Shown here one piece after another: positions 27,555 through 35,948 of a stretch of 64,000 nt of DNA. Source of the stretch: Micromonospora sp. WMMD812 (GTDB lineage Bacteria; Actinomycetota; Actinomycetes; Mycobacteriales; Micromonosporaceae); assembly GCF_027497215.1 (NCBI RefSeq), contig NZ_CP114904.1, positions 868,001 to 932,000 of the forward strand. The letters run 5' to 3'. Under the pieces are notes generated by a model. It was not told the DNA's origin. It was given only the letters and a program-made list of their open reading frames with translations, and ran no database searches. The first letter of the stretch is position 1; each line of letters begins with the position of its first letter. Made by a program: the position numbers and the translations under genes.

Positions 27555-28433
27555 GTGAGCGAGACGGGAGAGCTGGTCGCCGGCGTTCCCATCGCCCTGG
27601 CCGCCGCCGCCGCGTTCGCCGCCTCGGGAGTGCTGCAGTTCCGGGCCGGCCGGCAGGTGCCGGAGGAGCAACCGGGGCGGCCCTCGCTCCTGGTCCGGCT
27701 GATCCGAGTTCGGGGCTGGCGCTGGTCGGTGGTGTTCGCCGCGCTGGCGTTCGCCCTTCAGGTAGCGGCGCTGAGCCTGATCCCGCTCATCCTGGTGCAA
27801 CCGTTGCTGGTGACCGGGCTCGTCTGGTACGTGCTGTTCTTCGCGGCGTTCGAACACGACCGCCCCGACCGCGCGATCCTGGGCGAGTCCACCCTGTGCC
27901 TGTTCGGGCTCGCCGCGTTCCTCGCGATCGCCGAGCCGGGCCGCGGTCAGGGGCGGGGGCTGGAGTCGTTCTGGTCCGCCCTCCTGCTCGGGATCGCGGT
28001 GGTCGTCTCGGTGGGGCTCTGCGTGCTGTCGGCGGTGAAGATCAAACGGAAGTGGCGCCCGATGCCGTTGGCCATCGCGGCCGGCATCTGCTACGGCGTG
28101 ACCGCCGGACTCATCAGCAGCCTCGCCTTTCACCTCAACGGGAGTCCGCTCGGCGTCTTCGTGCAGTGGCAGACGTACGCCATCGCCGTGCTCGGACCGT
28201 TCGGGGTGCTGCTGAGCCAGAACGCCTACCAGGCCGGCCCGATGGGCGCCCCGGCCCTGGCGGCCATCACCGTCACCGACCCGTTGGTGGCCATCGCGGT
28301 CGGCCTGGTCTGGCTGGACGAGTCGATCCGGACCGGCTCACTGCCGGTCGTGGGCGAGGCGTTCTCCCTCCTGGTGGTCGTGCTGGCGGTCTTCCTGCTC
28401 GCGCGGCGCGCGCCCCACGTCAAGGGCGGGTGA
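27555..28433 (+). CDS. DMT-superfamily membrane protein, paralogue of the upstream gene
   Basis: About 292 residues with nine to ten helices. It starts ETGELVAGVPIALAAAAAFAASGVLQFRAGR and includes LSLIPLILVQPLLVTGLVWYVLFF and GAPALAAITVTDPLVAIAVGLVWLDE, the typical late-half signature of DMT permeases. Glycine- and proline-rich helices alternate with short basic loops. The GTG at 27555 is chosen because the product then begins just before the first helix; an in-frame GTG at 27519 is possible and neither has a strong ribosome-binding site. It ends 5 bp before the MOSC gene. Confidence 0.78.
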   Translation: MSETGELVAGVPIALAAAAAFAASGVLQFRAGRQVPEEQPGRPSLLVRLIRVRGWRWSVVFAALAFALQVAALSLIPLILVQPLLVTGLVWYVLFFAAFEHDRPDRAILGESTLCLFGLAAFLAIAEPGRGQGRGLESFWSALLLGIAVVVSVGLCVLSAVKIKRKWRPMPLAIAAGICYGVTAGLISSLAFHLNGSPLGVFVQWQTYAIAVLGPFGVLLSQNAYQAGPMGAPALAAITVTDPLVAIAVGLVWLDESIRTGSLPVVGEAFSLLVVVLAVFLLARRAPHVKGG

Positions 28434-28438
28434 CGCCC

Positions 28439-28963
28439 GTGTCCACCCCCGTGCCGGACGATGGACGGGTGACGAAGATCGTGCAGCTGCTCGCCTCGCC
28501 GGTGCACCGCTACGTGGGCCGGCCCGCCGACGGCCCGACGCCCGCTCCACCCGGCGAACTGGTCGAGGAGATCCAGCTCCGGGCGGGGCTCGGCATCGTC
28601 GGCGACCGGTACTTCGGCCGGCCGGCGCACCGCGAGGCGAGCGTGACCGTGATCGCCCAGGAGTCGCTGCCGCCCGGCGCCGACCTGGCGCAGGTGCGGC
28701 GCAACGTGCTCACGGCCGGCATCCCGGTGGACGAGCTGGTCGGGTCGGTGCTGGTCCTGGATTCGGGCGGCGGCCCGGTCCGGCTGCGGGTCAACCGACC
28801 GGCGAACCCCTGCGCCTGGATGGACGTCGCGATCGGTCCGGGCGCGTGGAAGGCGCTGCGCCGCCGGGGCGGCGTGCGGTGCACGCCGCTCACCGACGGC
28901 GTCCTGCGGGTCGGTCCGGTCGAGGTCGGCGTCGAGGAGACGCCGATGGCTCACCGGCCCTGA
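28439..28963 (+). CDS. MOSC-domain-like protein
   Basis: About 174 residues. The beta-rich sequence IVQLLASPVHRYVGRP...GDRYFGRPAHREASVTVIAQESL, followed by VNRPANPCAWMDV, carries the conserved Cys context (NPC) of MOSC domains. These occur in molybdenum-cofactor sulfurases and YiiM-type reductases. There is no partner Fe-S or NifS-like domain. The GTG at 28439 follows AAGGGCGGG by 8 nt and lies 5 bp after the upstream stop, so it is probably coupled; a GTG at 28469 is the alternative. The 3' end overlaps the convergent chitinase gene by 13 bp. Confidence 0.78.
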   Translation: MSTPVPDDGRVTKIVQLLASPVHRYVGRPADGPTPAPPGELVEEIQLRAGLGIVGDRYFGRPAHREASVTVIAQESLPPGADLAQVRRNVLTAGIPVDELVGSVLVLDSGGGPVRLRVNRPANPCAWMDVAIGPGAWKALRRRGGVRCTPLTDGVLRVGPVEVGVEETPMAHRP

Positions 28964-30273
28964 AGCGCCCGGACGTTGTCGCCGAACGTCCAGCCCCTGC
29001 TGCCGTCCCAGTTGAGCGACCAGGTCATCAGACCCTTCAGGCCGCCCCCGTACGTGTTCCACGCCTGGGCCACCGCGGCCGGCGCGAGGTGGCCGCCGCC
29101 GGCGCCGGGCTGCGCCGGCAGGCCGGGGACCTGCTTGTCGTACGGCACCCGGATGGTGGTGCCCTGCACGACCAGCCCGGCGTTTAGGCAGTCGGTCTGC
29201 TTCGTGAAGCCCTGCACCGTGCCGGCCGGGTAGGAGTCGCCGGCGCAGCCGTACATGCTGCCGTTGTAGTACTGCATGTTCAGCCACCAGAGCCGGCCGT
29301 TGTCGGCGTACCGCTTGATGATCGGCAGGTACGCGCCCCAGATCGACCCGTAGGTCACGCTGCCGCCGGTCACGTACGCGGTCTCCGGCGCCATGGTCAG
29401 GCCGAAGCCCGCCGGCATCTGCGCGAGCACCCCGTCGATGATGCGGACCAGGTTCGCCTGCGAGGTGGAGAGCTGGTTGATGTTCCCGCTGCCGGTGAGC
29501 CCGGTCTCGATGTCGATGTCGATGCCGTCGAAGTTGTACCGCTTGAGGATCGGCACGACGGTGGCGACGAACCGGTCGGCGACCGCCGCGGAGCTGAGGT
29601 CGATGCCGGCGGTCGCGCCGCCGATCGACATGAGGACGGTCAGCCCGGCCGCCTTGGCCTGGCACATCTCGGCCGGCGTGGGCACCTTCACGGTGGCGTC
29701 CATGCCGTCCTCCCAGAGCACGGTGCCGTCCGCGCGGATCACCGGGAACGCCGCATTGATCACGTTGTAGCCGTGCGCGCGGATCCGGGAGTCGGTGATC
29801 GGGATCCAGCCCAGGGGCGGGTGGATGCCGTTCGCCGCGCCGTCCCAGTTCTCCCAGTAGCCCTGCAGCACCTTGCCGGCTGGCCGGGGCTTGCCGGGGC
29901 AGGTGGTCGAGCCCGGCGGCGTCGGGGTCGGAGTCGGGGTCGGGGTGGGCGTCGGGGTCGGGGTGGGCGTGGGGGTGGGGGTGCCGCCCTCACACGCCTC
30001 CAGGTCGCTCCAGAGCGCGGGAGTCGCCGCCGGGTTCCAGCCGGCCCCCGCCGGCGGGATGTGCGTCACCAGCGCCTGGTAGGTGCGGCCCGCGTAGGTC
30101 ACCCGGCTGCCGGCGGGATAGGTGACGCCCTCCGCCCAGGCCGGCGCGGTGCAGGCCGCCTGGACGGCGGCGCCGGTGGTGGTGGCGAAGCCGTTGGTGG
30201 CCGGCAGGGCCGCGCCCGCGAGGGCCACCGCCGCGCCGGCCAGCAGCGCGAACGTCCGACGTCGAAGTGCCAT
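28951..30273 (-). CDS. Secreted GH18 chitinase with N-terminal CBM5/12-like module
   Basis: 440 residues. A signal peptide (RRRTFALLAGAAVALAG...) ends near residue 40. A chitin-binding CBM5/12-like module follows at 44-92 (AWAEGVTYPAGSRVTYAGRTYQALV...GWNPAATPALW). A Thr-Pro linker lies at 98-119, and the GH18 barrel runs from 132 to the end. The catalytic DxxDxDxE motif is FDGIDIDIETG with the acid Glu256. SIGG (217-219 region) and the late MTWSLNWDG are also typical. It hydrolyses chitin outside the cell. The ATG at 30273 is behind GAGGAGG; an upstream ATG exists but has no such site. Confidence 0.95.
   Translation of the reverse strand: MALRRRTFALLAGAAVALAGAALPATNGFATTTGAAVQAACTAPAWAEGVTYPAGSRVTYAGRTYQALVTHIPPAGAGWNPAATPALWSDLEACEGGTPTPTPTPTPTPTPTPTPTPTPPGSTTCPGKPRPAGKVLQGYWENWDGAANGIHPPLGWIPITDSRIRAHGYNVINAAFPVIRADGTVLWEDGMDATVKVPTPAEMCQAKAAGLTVLMSIGGATAGIDLSSAAVADRFVATVVPILKRYNFDGIDIDIETGLTGSGNINQLSTSQANLVRIIDGVLAQMPAGFGLTMAPETAYVTGGSVTYGSIWGAYLPIIKRYADNGRLWWLNMQYYNGSMYGCAGDSYPAGTVQGFTKQTDCLNAGLVVQGTTIRVPYDKQVPGLPAQPGAGGGHLAPAAVAQAWNTYGGGLKGLMTWSLNWDGSRGWTFGDNVRALQGR
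29921..29982 (-). repeat. Hexanucleotide repeat encoding the Thr-Pro linker
   Basis: About ten degenerate copies of a 6-bp unit (ACCCCG/ACGCCC on the coding strand) encode the Thr-Pro linker between the chitin-binding module and catalytic domain. Such linkers are common in secreted actinomycete hydrolases. Confidence 0.9.
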
Positions 30274-30301
30274 GACATGCCTCCTCATCGATGGACCGGA
30301 G

Positions 30302-30330
30302 GCTATCAATTAACTTTGTTAAATGTAAAT
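30302..30330 (-). promoter_or_regulatory. Chitinase promoter with a palindrome in the spacer
   Basis: On the minus strand a TTTACA -35-like box (30324-30329 region) is followed about 18 nt later by TAGCCT. Between them is the palindrome TTAAC-N3-GTTAA (30310-30322), AT-rich against a GC-rich background. It is placed to act as a repressor site. It does not resemble the DasR or classical chitinase direct-repeat boxes that I know. Confidence 0.5.
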
Positions 30331-30349
30331 GGGCACGTCCTCTCGCCGG

Positions 30350-30781
30350 TCACGCCGGCTGCGGGTGGCCGCCGGGGGGGCCGTCCACCAGGGCGGCCAG
30401 CTTCTTCGGGGCCAGGACGAGGTAGCTCTCGGTCAGCAACTCGCCCACCTCCGCCCAGTCCGTCTTGTCGTCGAGCACCATGCCCAGCACGTCGGCGCCC
30501 CAGCCGGGCTTGAAGAACGGGTGGCCCGCGGCGACCAGGCCGGCGATCTCGTCGCCGGGCGACCGGAATGTCAGCACGCAGACCGGCAGGTCGGTCGCCG
30601 CCGCGCGGGCGTAAGCCATCTGGTGGTCCGGATCGACCGTGAGGACGTGGGCGAACGTGCGTTGGCGGACGCGCCAGCGCGTGCCCACCCACGCCGGCTC
30701 CTCGTAGGTCTCGGGCAGGCCGAGACAGACCGGCCGGAGCCGGTCGAGATAGTCGGGCGGAACATCTGCGGGGCCGGTCAC
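30350..30781 (-). CDS. MmcQ/YjbR-family protein
   Basis: About 143 residues of the small YjbR/MmcQ DNA-binding-like fold: YLDRLRPVCLGLPETYEEPAWVGTRWRVRQRTFAHVL, then PFFKPGWGADVLGMVLDDKTDWAEVGELLTESYLVLAPKKL. The biochemical role is unproven for the family. I prefer the GTG at 30781 because a TAGCGT box ends 7 nt before it, a leaderless arrangement. A GTG at 30811 would add ten residues. It is divergent from the GNAT-like gene. Confidence 0.78.
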   Translation of the reverse strand: MTGPADVPPDYLDRLRPVCLGLPETYEEPAWVGTRWRVRQRTFAHVLTVDPDHQMAYARAAATDLPVCVLTFRSPGDEIAGLVAAGHPFFKPGWGADVLGMVLDDKTDWAEVGELLTESYLVLAPKKLAALVDGPPGGHPQPA

Positions 30782-30819
30782 GTGGGCGACGCTACCGGCA
30801 GCCTGCGACACTTCTCCGC

Positions 30820-31122
30820 ATGCAGTTCACCGTGACAGACGTGCCCGAGCGGGAGCGCTTCGAGGCGCGGGACGAGTCGGGCGCCCTCGCCGGCATCGTC
30901 ACCTACCAACTGACCGGCACGATCATCGCCTACACCCACACCGAGGTCGACCCCTCGTTCGAGGGCCGGGGCGTCGGATCCACCCTCGCCCGGGCGGTGA
31001 TGGACGACGCCCGGGCCAAGGGGCGGACCGTGGTGCCGATCTGCCCGTTCCTGGCCGAGTGGCTGGGCAAGCACCCCGACTACGACGACATCGTGGTCCG
31101 CACCACCCGCAAGGTGAAATAG
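30820..31122 (+). CDS. Small GNAT-fold N-acetyltransferase-like protein (YidJ/NATD1 type)
   Basis: A 100-residue protein with a minimal GNAT core. IIAYTHTEVDPSFEGRGVGSTLARAVMDDARAKG holds the acetyl-CoA pyrophosphate loop (RGVGSTLA), and VVPICPFLAEWLGKHPDY is the signature tail of the small YidJ/NATD1 group. It is shorter than normal GNATs, as expected for this group. The acceptor is unknown. No Shine-Dalgarno sequence is visible; the ATG lies 7 nt after GACACT, a weak -10, so a short or absent leader is likely. It shares a divergent region with the YjbR-like gene. Confidence 0.8.
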   Translation: MQFTVTDVPERERFEARDESGALAGIVTYQLTGTIIAYTHTEVDPSFEGRGVGSTLARAVMDDARAKGRTVVPICPFLAEWLGKHPDYDDIVVRTTRKVK

Positions 31123-31169
31123 CCCGCCCGGAGCGGTTCGACCCTGGCCGATCGGGTCAGATTGCGGGC

Positions 31170-31946
31170 ATGGACTCGGACGTTCGACGGTATCTCGCGG
31201 ACCTGGTGGCGGTCGCCCGGACGGTGCTGGGCGACGACCTGGTCGGCGCGTACGCCGCCGGCTCGGTCGGCCTCGGCGCCTACCAGCCCGGCCGCAGCGA
31301 CGTCGACGTGGCGCTGGTCTGCGCCGACCGACTGCCCGCCGGCGCCAAGCGCGACCTGGTCGCCGGCCTCCGGCACGAGGCGCTGCCCTGCCCGGCCCGA
31401 GGGCTGGAACTGGTCGTCTACCGCCGGTCGGTCGCCGCGTCGGGCACGCCGGAGCCCGGCTTCGAGGTCGAACTGAACACCGGCGCCGGAATGGCGTTCC
31501 GCGCGACGTACGCGCCGGGGGACCGGCCGGCCGCCGACGGGCTCTTCTGGTACGCCCTGGACCGCAGCATCCTGCACCAGAGCGGGTACGCGCTGCTCGG
31601 TCCGTCGGCGGCCGAGGTGTTCGCGGACGTCGCACCCGCCGACCTGCGCCGCCTCCTCGTCGACGCGTTGAGCTGGTGGCTCGCCCTGCCCACCCCGCAA
31701 GGCGACGAGCCGGCGGCCGGCGCGGAGGACGCGGTGCTCGGCGCCTGCCGATCCCTGGTCCGGTTCCGGCACGGCCCCTGGCTGGCCAAGACCGCGGCCG
31801 GGCAGCGGCTGCTGGACGAGGGCCACGCCGGGTCGACGGTGATCGGACGCTCCATCGCGGCCCGGCGCGGCGGTCCACCGCCGAGCGGCCCGCAGGCCCG
31901 CGCCTTCCAACAGCAGGTCCTCGACGAGATCAACCGGGACGCCTGA
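31170..31946 (+). CDS. Aminoglycoside adenylyltransferase-like nucleotidyltransferase
   Basis: 258 residues. The N-terminal nucleotidyltransferase motif GAYAAGSVGLGAYQPGRSDVDVALV has Gly31-Ser32 and the metal-binding Asp44/Asp46. A C-terminal all-helical domain contains a late RFRHGPWLAKTAAGQRLL. This layout is that of ANT(3'')/AadA-like enzymes, although sequence resemblance alone does not prove drug modification; many actinomycete homologues are uncharacterised. The ATG lies 6 nt after CAGATT, suggesting a leaderless transcript. The gene ends in a 440-bp gene-free stretch that contains a long perfect inverted repeat. Confidence 0.78.
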   Translation: MDSDVRRYLADLVAVARTVLGDDLVGAYAAGSVGLGAYQPGRSDVDVALVCADRLPAGAKRDLVAGLRHEALPCPARGLELVVYRRSVAASGTPEPGFEVELNTGAGMAFRATYAPGDRPAADGLFWYALDRSILHQSGYALLGPSAAEVFADVAPADLRRLLVDALSWWLALPTPQGDEPAAGAEDAVLGACRSLVRFRHGPWLAKTAAGQRLLDEGHAGSTVIGRSIAARRGGPPPSGPQARAFQQQVLDEINRDA

Positions 31947-32385
31947 GCCAGCCGCCGGGCCGACCCGGCGCCGACGCGTTTCGGGGCCGCCTGCGGCCCC
32001 GCCTGGTCGGGTGGTGGCGTCAGGTGGTCCGGCGGCCGCGGCACCTGGCCCGCAGCGCTTCGACCTGCCGGCGCCCACCGCGTTCGCGGGCCGGATAAGC
32101 CGGGAGGAAGCACCGGCTTCGGATTTCCGGCCTCGGCGCGCTCGGAGACAAACCCTGGGCCGCGGTGGTGCGCGCGACGAGCGTTATGACGCAGAGGCAT
32201 AAATATGCCTCTGCGTCATAACGCTCGCGGAGGGTGTCCGTAGGACCCGGCCCAGACGCTCGCGGTGGCCGCGCACTCGCGCCGGCCGAGGCCCGGGGCA
32301 TCGCGCTGTGACGGCCGCACCGGCGCGGTGCCGCGACCGAGGCGCGCGGGCACCGACGCGCGATCCAGCCGGCGAGGCCGGAGGG
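31947..32385. other. 439-bp gap between convergent genes
   Basis: No coding sequence is credible here. The only structure is the long perfect inverted repeat at 32178-32227, listed separately. The rest is GC-rich DNA without repeats or promoter boxes that I can support. Confidence 0.6.
32178..32227. repeat. 50-bp perfect inverted repeat (24-bp arms, 2-nt centre)
   Basis: The arms 32178-32201 and 32204-32227 are exact reverse complements, separated only by AA. Arm composition is only moderately GC-rich, unlike the flanks. It lies between convergent genes, so it could be a bidirectional terminator, but there is no T-tract. A dispersed palindromic element is the alternative. Confidence 0.9.
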
Positions 32386-34794
32386 CTAGCCCACGGTGAT
32401 CCGGACCGGCTCGTGGTCCGGCCCGCCCGGCAGGCGGACGGTCACCCGTCCGTCCGTGGCGTGCGCCGTGCCGCGGCTCGCGGTGACCGGCCGGTCGGTG
32501 GCCAGCACCACCTCGTCGTCGCCCTGCGTCGGGCGGAGCAGCACGGTGTCCCCGTCCCGGGAGACCAACTCGCAGGTCGTCTCGACCAGCGTGGCGTCGC
32601 CCACCGCGACCCCGTACGGCAGGATCAGTCCGGTGCGTGCGGGCACCCGCAGCCGGCGGCCGGCCAGCACCGGGGCGCCGTGCCAGCCCAGGGCCACGGT
32701 GACCGCCGAGGGGGCGACGTTGACCAGGTGCAGCAGCCGCTGCCCGGCCCCGTCCACCGTGGAGGTGAGCACCAGGCCCGGGCCGTCGGCGTCGGGGGCG
32801 AGCCGGGGGCGCACCCCGAGCCGCGCCACCGCCGCGCGCCAGAAATCCAGGTCGCACGGCACGTCGGCGGCGACCACCAGGGCCCGGCCGGCGCCGACGC
32901 TCACCTCGACCGCGCACGGCTCGCCGGAGCCGACCTCGGTGAGCACCGGAACGGCGGCCGCGCCGGCCAGTCGCTGCGCGTAGCCGACCCGGGCCTCGGC
33001 CCGACCGGCCGCCCACCCGTGCCCGACGACCGACGGGAAGTAGTGCGGCCCACCCTCGGCCCGCCCGGTGACGGTGAGCCCGAGGGCGTCGGCGAGCAGT
33101 GTGCAGGGGGTGCCGTCGTGGTCCCGCTCGGGCAGCACCCCGTGCAGCAGCAGGCCGCCGCCGCGGCGCAGGTGCGCCACCAGGCGTTGCTGCACGTCGC
33201 GACCGAGGGTCGTGGCGCTGGCCAGGGCGATCATCGGCGGGGTGGTGGCCGGGTCGGCCGAGGAGAGGTCGATCGCCGGGAAGGAGAACCCGGCGAGCAG
33301 CAGCGCCCGGGCCAGCACGTCGCGCGGCCCCATGCCGCGGAACCGCTCCAGGTCGGCGACCTGCTCGGCCCGGGACGCCGACGCCGGGTGGTGGTACTCG
33401 GTCAGGTAGTGGTCCGGCACGAAGCCGAGCGCCAGCCCGTCGTCCTCCTCGTCCGAATCGGCGAGCAGGTCGGCGACCCCGCGGAAGGCGTGCAACGCGC
33501 GCCGGGCCGCGTCGAACGTCGGGTTGAGCCGCCCCTCCGGGTCGACGGGCGAGGCAAAGCCGTGCCGCTCGCCGGTGAACGCGATGCGGTCGTTGCCGTC
33601 GCCGACAGGCTCCGCGAGCGGCGGGTTGTAGCCACCCGCGAAGAGGTAGAGATTGAGCAGCCGGTTGCCCTGTGCCACACAGAGCCGGGCCTTCAGGTCG
33701 ACCGCCTCCGGCGGGTACAGAGTGGACAGGTCCTGGCCGTAGTCACCGTTGCCGGCCTCGAACTCCAGCGAGGTCAGCGGCTGGTCCGCGTCGTGCACGG
33801 CGGCCAGGAACGCGTTGCCGACGTAGAGGTCCGCCACGTTGGTGACGGTCAGGTCGCCGAGGTAGTAGTCGGAGCCGGAGGTGAGCTGCGGCTGCCCGCG
33901 GTACGCCTCGAAGAGCTGGCTGATCCCGATCGGGAAGGTGCGGCCGCGTCCGCCGCCGGTGCCGTGCACGTTGACCAGGAACGGCACCCCGGTGACGCCG
34001 TGCCGCTCGGCGGATCCGCGCAGCGCGGCCACGTACCGCCGGTAGCGGTCGCGCATGTAGCGGCCGAGGTCGTCGTGCACCGCGAGGGACCGCGGCTCGG
34101 CCGGCGTCCGCAGCGCCGCCGCCCAGGCCACCGGGTCGCCCGGGTCCGCGCCGATCCGGTCGGCCGCGCCCTCCTTACCGTACCGGTCGACGGCCCAGCG
34201 CCGCAGATCCTCGCACAGCCCGTCGGTCAGGTCGGGGGAGTTGGTCACCCAGGAGAGCATGCCGATCTCGTTGTCGAGCTGGACGGCGATCACCGGCCCG
34301 CCGCGGTCGGCCAGTCGCTCGGCGACCACCGGCATCACCTCGGCGTACCAGCCGTCGGCGGCCGCCAGGAACTCCGGCGCCAGGTAGTCGATGGTGCGGG
34401 TCTCGATCTGCCGGCCGTCCCAGGTGGTCGGCAGCAGGTGCGGGTGCTCGTCGTACACCCGGTAGGGGATGCCCTCGTTCTTGACCTCGGCCATGATGAA
34501 CGGGCCGGGCCGGACCACCGCGTACAGGCCGCGCTCGTGGGCCAGGTCCAGGAACGCGGCCAGGTCCCGCTGCTCGTGGGTACGCCCGGTGAGGTCGACG
34601 CTGCCGTCCGGCAGCTCGTGCCAGAGCCACGGCACGTAGGTCGCGACGGTGTCGCCGCCGCACTCGCGGAGCCGGTCCAGCCGGTCGGCCCACGCCGCGC
34701 GCGGCAGCCGGAAGTAGTGCACCTCCCCGGCCAGTAGCAGGCGGGGGCGGCCGTCGACGACGATCCTGCGGTCGTGGAGAAGAACTCGCGACAT
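32386..34794 (-). CDS. GH35-type beta-galactosidase
   Basis: 802 residues. The N-terminal TIM barrel starts RPRLLLAGEVHYFRLPRAAW and contains ATYVPWLWHE, VVRPGPFIMAEVKNEG and AVQLDNEIGML, whose Glu near residue 175 is the expected acid/base. The nucleophile is probably in SLEFEAGNGDYG (about residue 345). C-terminal beta domains follow. There is no signal peptide, so it should cleave imported beta-galactosides in the cytoplasm. It is divergent from the LacI gene and shares its operator region, so repression by that regulator is likely. AGAGGAAGAG precedes the ATG with longish spacing. Confidence 0.88.
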   Translation of the reverse strand: MSRVLLHDRRIVVDGRPRLLLAGEVHYFRLPRAAWADRLDRLRECGGDTVATYVPWLWHELPDGSVDLTGRTHEQRDLAAFLDLAHERGLYAVVRPGPFIMAEVKNEGIPYRVYDEHPHLLPTTWDGRQIETRTIDYLAPEFLAAADGWYAEVMPVVAERLADRGGPVIAVQLDNEIGMLSWVTNSPDLTDGLCEDLRRWAVDRYGKEGAADRIGADPGDPVAWAAALRTPAEPRSLAVHDDLGRYMRDRYRRYVAALRGSAERHGVTGVPFLVNVHGTGGGRGRTFPIGISQLFEAYRGQPQLTSGSDYYLGDLTVTNVADLYVGNAFLAAVHDADQPLTSLEFEAGNGDYGQDLSTLYPPEAVDLKARLCVAQGNRLLNLYLFAGGYNPPLAEPVGDGNDRIAFTGERHGFASPVDPEGRLNPTFDAARRALHAFRGVADLLADSDEEDDGLALGFVPDHYLTEYHHPASASRAEQVADLERFRGMGPRDVLARALLLAGFSFPAIDLSSADPATTPPMIALASATTLGRDVQQRLVAHLRRGGGLLLHGVLPERDHDGTPCTLLADALGLTVTGRAEGGPHYFPSVVGHGWAAGRAEARVGYAQRLAGAAAVPVLTEVGSGEPCAVEVSVGAGRALVVAADVPCDLDFWRAAVARLGVRPRLAPDADGPGLVLTSTVDGAGQRLLHLVNVAPSAVTVALGWHGAPVLAGRRLRVPARTGLILPYGVAVGDATLVETTCELVSRDGDTVLLRPTQGDDEVVLATDRPVTASRGTAHATDGRVTVRLPGGPDHEPVRITVG

Positions 34795-34870
34795 CAGGTC
34801 TGACTCTTCCTCTCGGCGGATCTTCAGGCGGCCCCTCTTGTGATCTCGCGGGCGCCTGCTTATGGTGCCT

Positions 34871-34882
34871 GAAACCGGTTTC
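34871..34882. promoter_or_regulatory. LacI-family operator in the GH35/LacI divergent promoter
   Basis: GAAACCGGTTTC is a perfect 12-bp palindrome with the CG-centred symmetry typical of LacI-family sites. It lies between putative -35/-10 elements of both divergent genes, which predicts autoregulation and repression of the beta-galactosidase. A near-identical site lies at 46825-46836. Confidence 0.75.
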
Positions 34883-34913
34883 TGTTAACCGCACGTTACG
34901 GATCGAGGGAGCC

Positions 34914-35948
34914 ATGGGCAATAGTCGGGTCACGGTTCGGGAGATCGCCCGGCTGGCCGGCGTCTCGGTCGCCACGGTGTCCCGGGTCTCCAACGGCACC
35001 GGTCAGGTGTCCGAGGAGATGCGTCGCCGCGTCCTCGAGGCCATCGAGACGTACGGCTACCGGCCGGATCACCTCGGCCGGGCCCTCGCGGCCCGCCGGC
35101 ACGGCGCGCTCGGCCTGGTCTTCCCGGGCCTGTCCGGCCCGTACTTCACCGAGCTGATCCAGGGCTTCGAGTCGGAGGCCGTGCCGGCCCGGGCCAGCGT
35201 GCACATCCTCTGCACCCACCTGCGCGAGGACTCCGACGACCAGGTGCTGGAGATGGCCCGCCGGGTCGACGGCGTCGCGGTCATCGGCGGCACCATCTCC
35301 GACCCGGCGCTGCTCCGGCTCGCCGAGATGGTCCCGGTCGTCGTGCTGGCCGGAACCGGCCCGGAGACCGTGCCCTCGGTCAGCGTCGACAACGCGCCGG
35401 CCATGACCCGGCTGGTCCGTCATCTACTCGTCGACCACGGCCTGCGCCACCTGGCCTTCGTCGGCAACCCGGACGGCTCCCCGGACGTCAGCGAGCGGTG
35501 GGCCGGCTTCCTGGCCGCGTACCGGGAGCTGGACCTCACCCCGCCCGCCGAGCCGGTCCGGGTCGCCATGCAACAGCCGGACGGCGTGCTCGCCGCCGAG
35601 CAGCTGCTGCGCGACCGGGCGACCGCGCCGGACGCGGTCGTCTGCGCCAACGACGAGATCGCCCTCGGCGTTCTCGTCGGCGCGCTCGGCCGAGGCCTGC
35701 GCGTGCCCGAGGACCTCGTCATCACCGGCTTCGACGACGCGCCCATGGCGGCGCTCGTCTCGCCCCCGCTCACCACCGTGCGGCAACCCGTCCGGGATCT
35801 GGCCGCGGAGGCCGCCCGGTTGATCCTCTCCGCCGTCGACGCCCCCGGCGCCCCGGCACCCGACAGCATCGTCCTCCCCACCGACTTCGTCGTACGCCGC
35901 AGCTGCGGCTGCCCGGCGGAATCCCCCACTGGAGGTACCGGCAAGTGA
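34914..35948 (+). CDS. LacI-family transcriptional regulator
   Basis: 344 residues. The N-terminal helix-turn-helix and hinge helix are VTVREIARLAGVSVATVSRVSNGTGQVSEEMRRRVLEAIETYGYRPDHLGRALA. The periplasmic-binding-type effector domain runs from about residue 60 to 335, with SVDNAPAMTRLVRHLLVDHGLRHLAFVGNP and CANDEIALGVLVGALGRGLRVPEDLVITGFDDAPMAA. It probably binds a sugar derived from the flanking glycosidases' substrates. GAGGGAG precedes the ATG. The stop overlaps the GTG of the lipoprotein gene, so the regulator is co-transcribed with the transporter. Confidence 0.93.
   Translation: MGNSRVTVREIARLAGVSVATVSRVSNGTGQVSEEMRRRVLEAIETYGYRPDHLGRALAARRHGALGLVFPGLSGPYFTELIQGFESEAVPARASVHILCTHLREDSDDQVLEMARRVDGVAVIGGTISDPALLRLAEMVPVVVLAGTGPETVPSVSVDNAPAMTRLVRHLLVDHGLRHLAFVGNPDGSPDVSERWAGFLAAYRELDLTPPAEPVRVAMQQPDGVLAAEQLLRDRATAPDAVVCANDEIALGVLVGALGRGLRVPEDLVITGFDDAPMAALVSPPLTTVRQPVRDLAAEAARLILSAVDAPGAPAPDSIVLPTDFVVRRSCGCPAESPTGGTGK

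Noticed and set aside
31170..31946. Proven aminoglycoside resistance gene
   Set aside because: The nucleotidyltransferase motif is clear, but similarity to AadA is only in outline, so I keep a family-level call.
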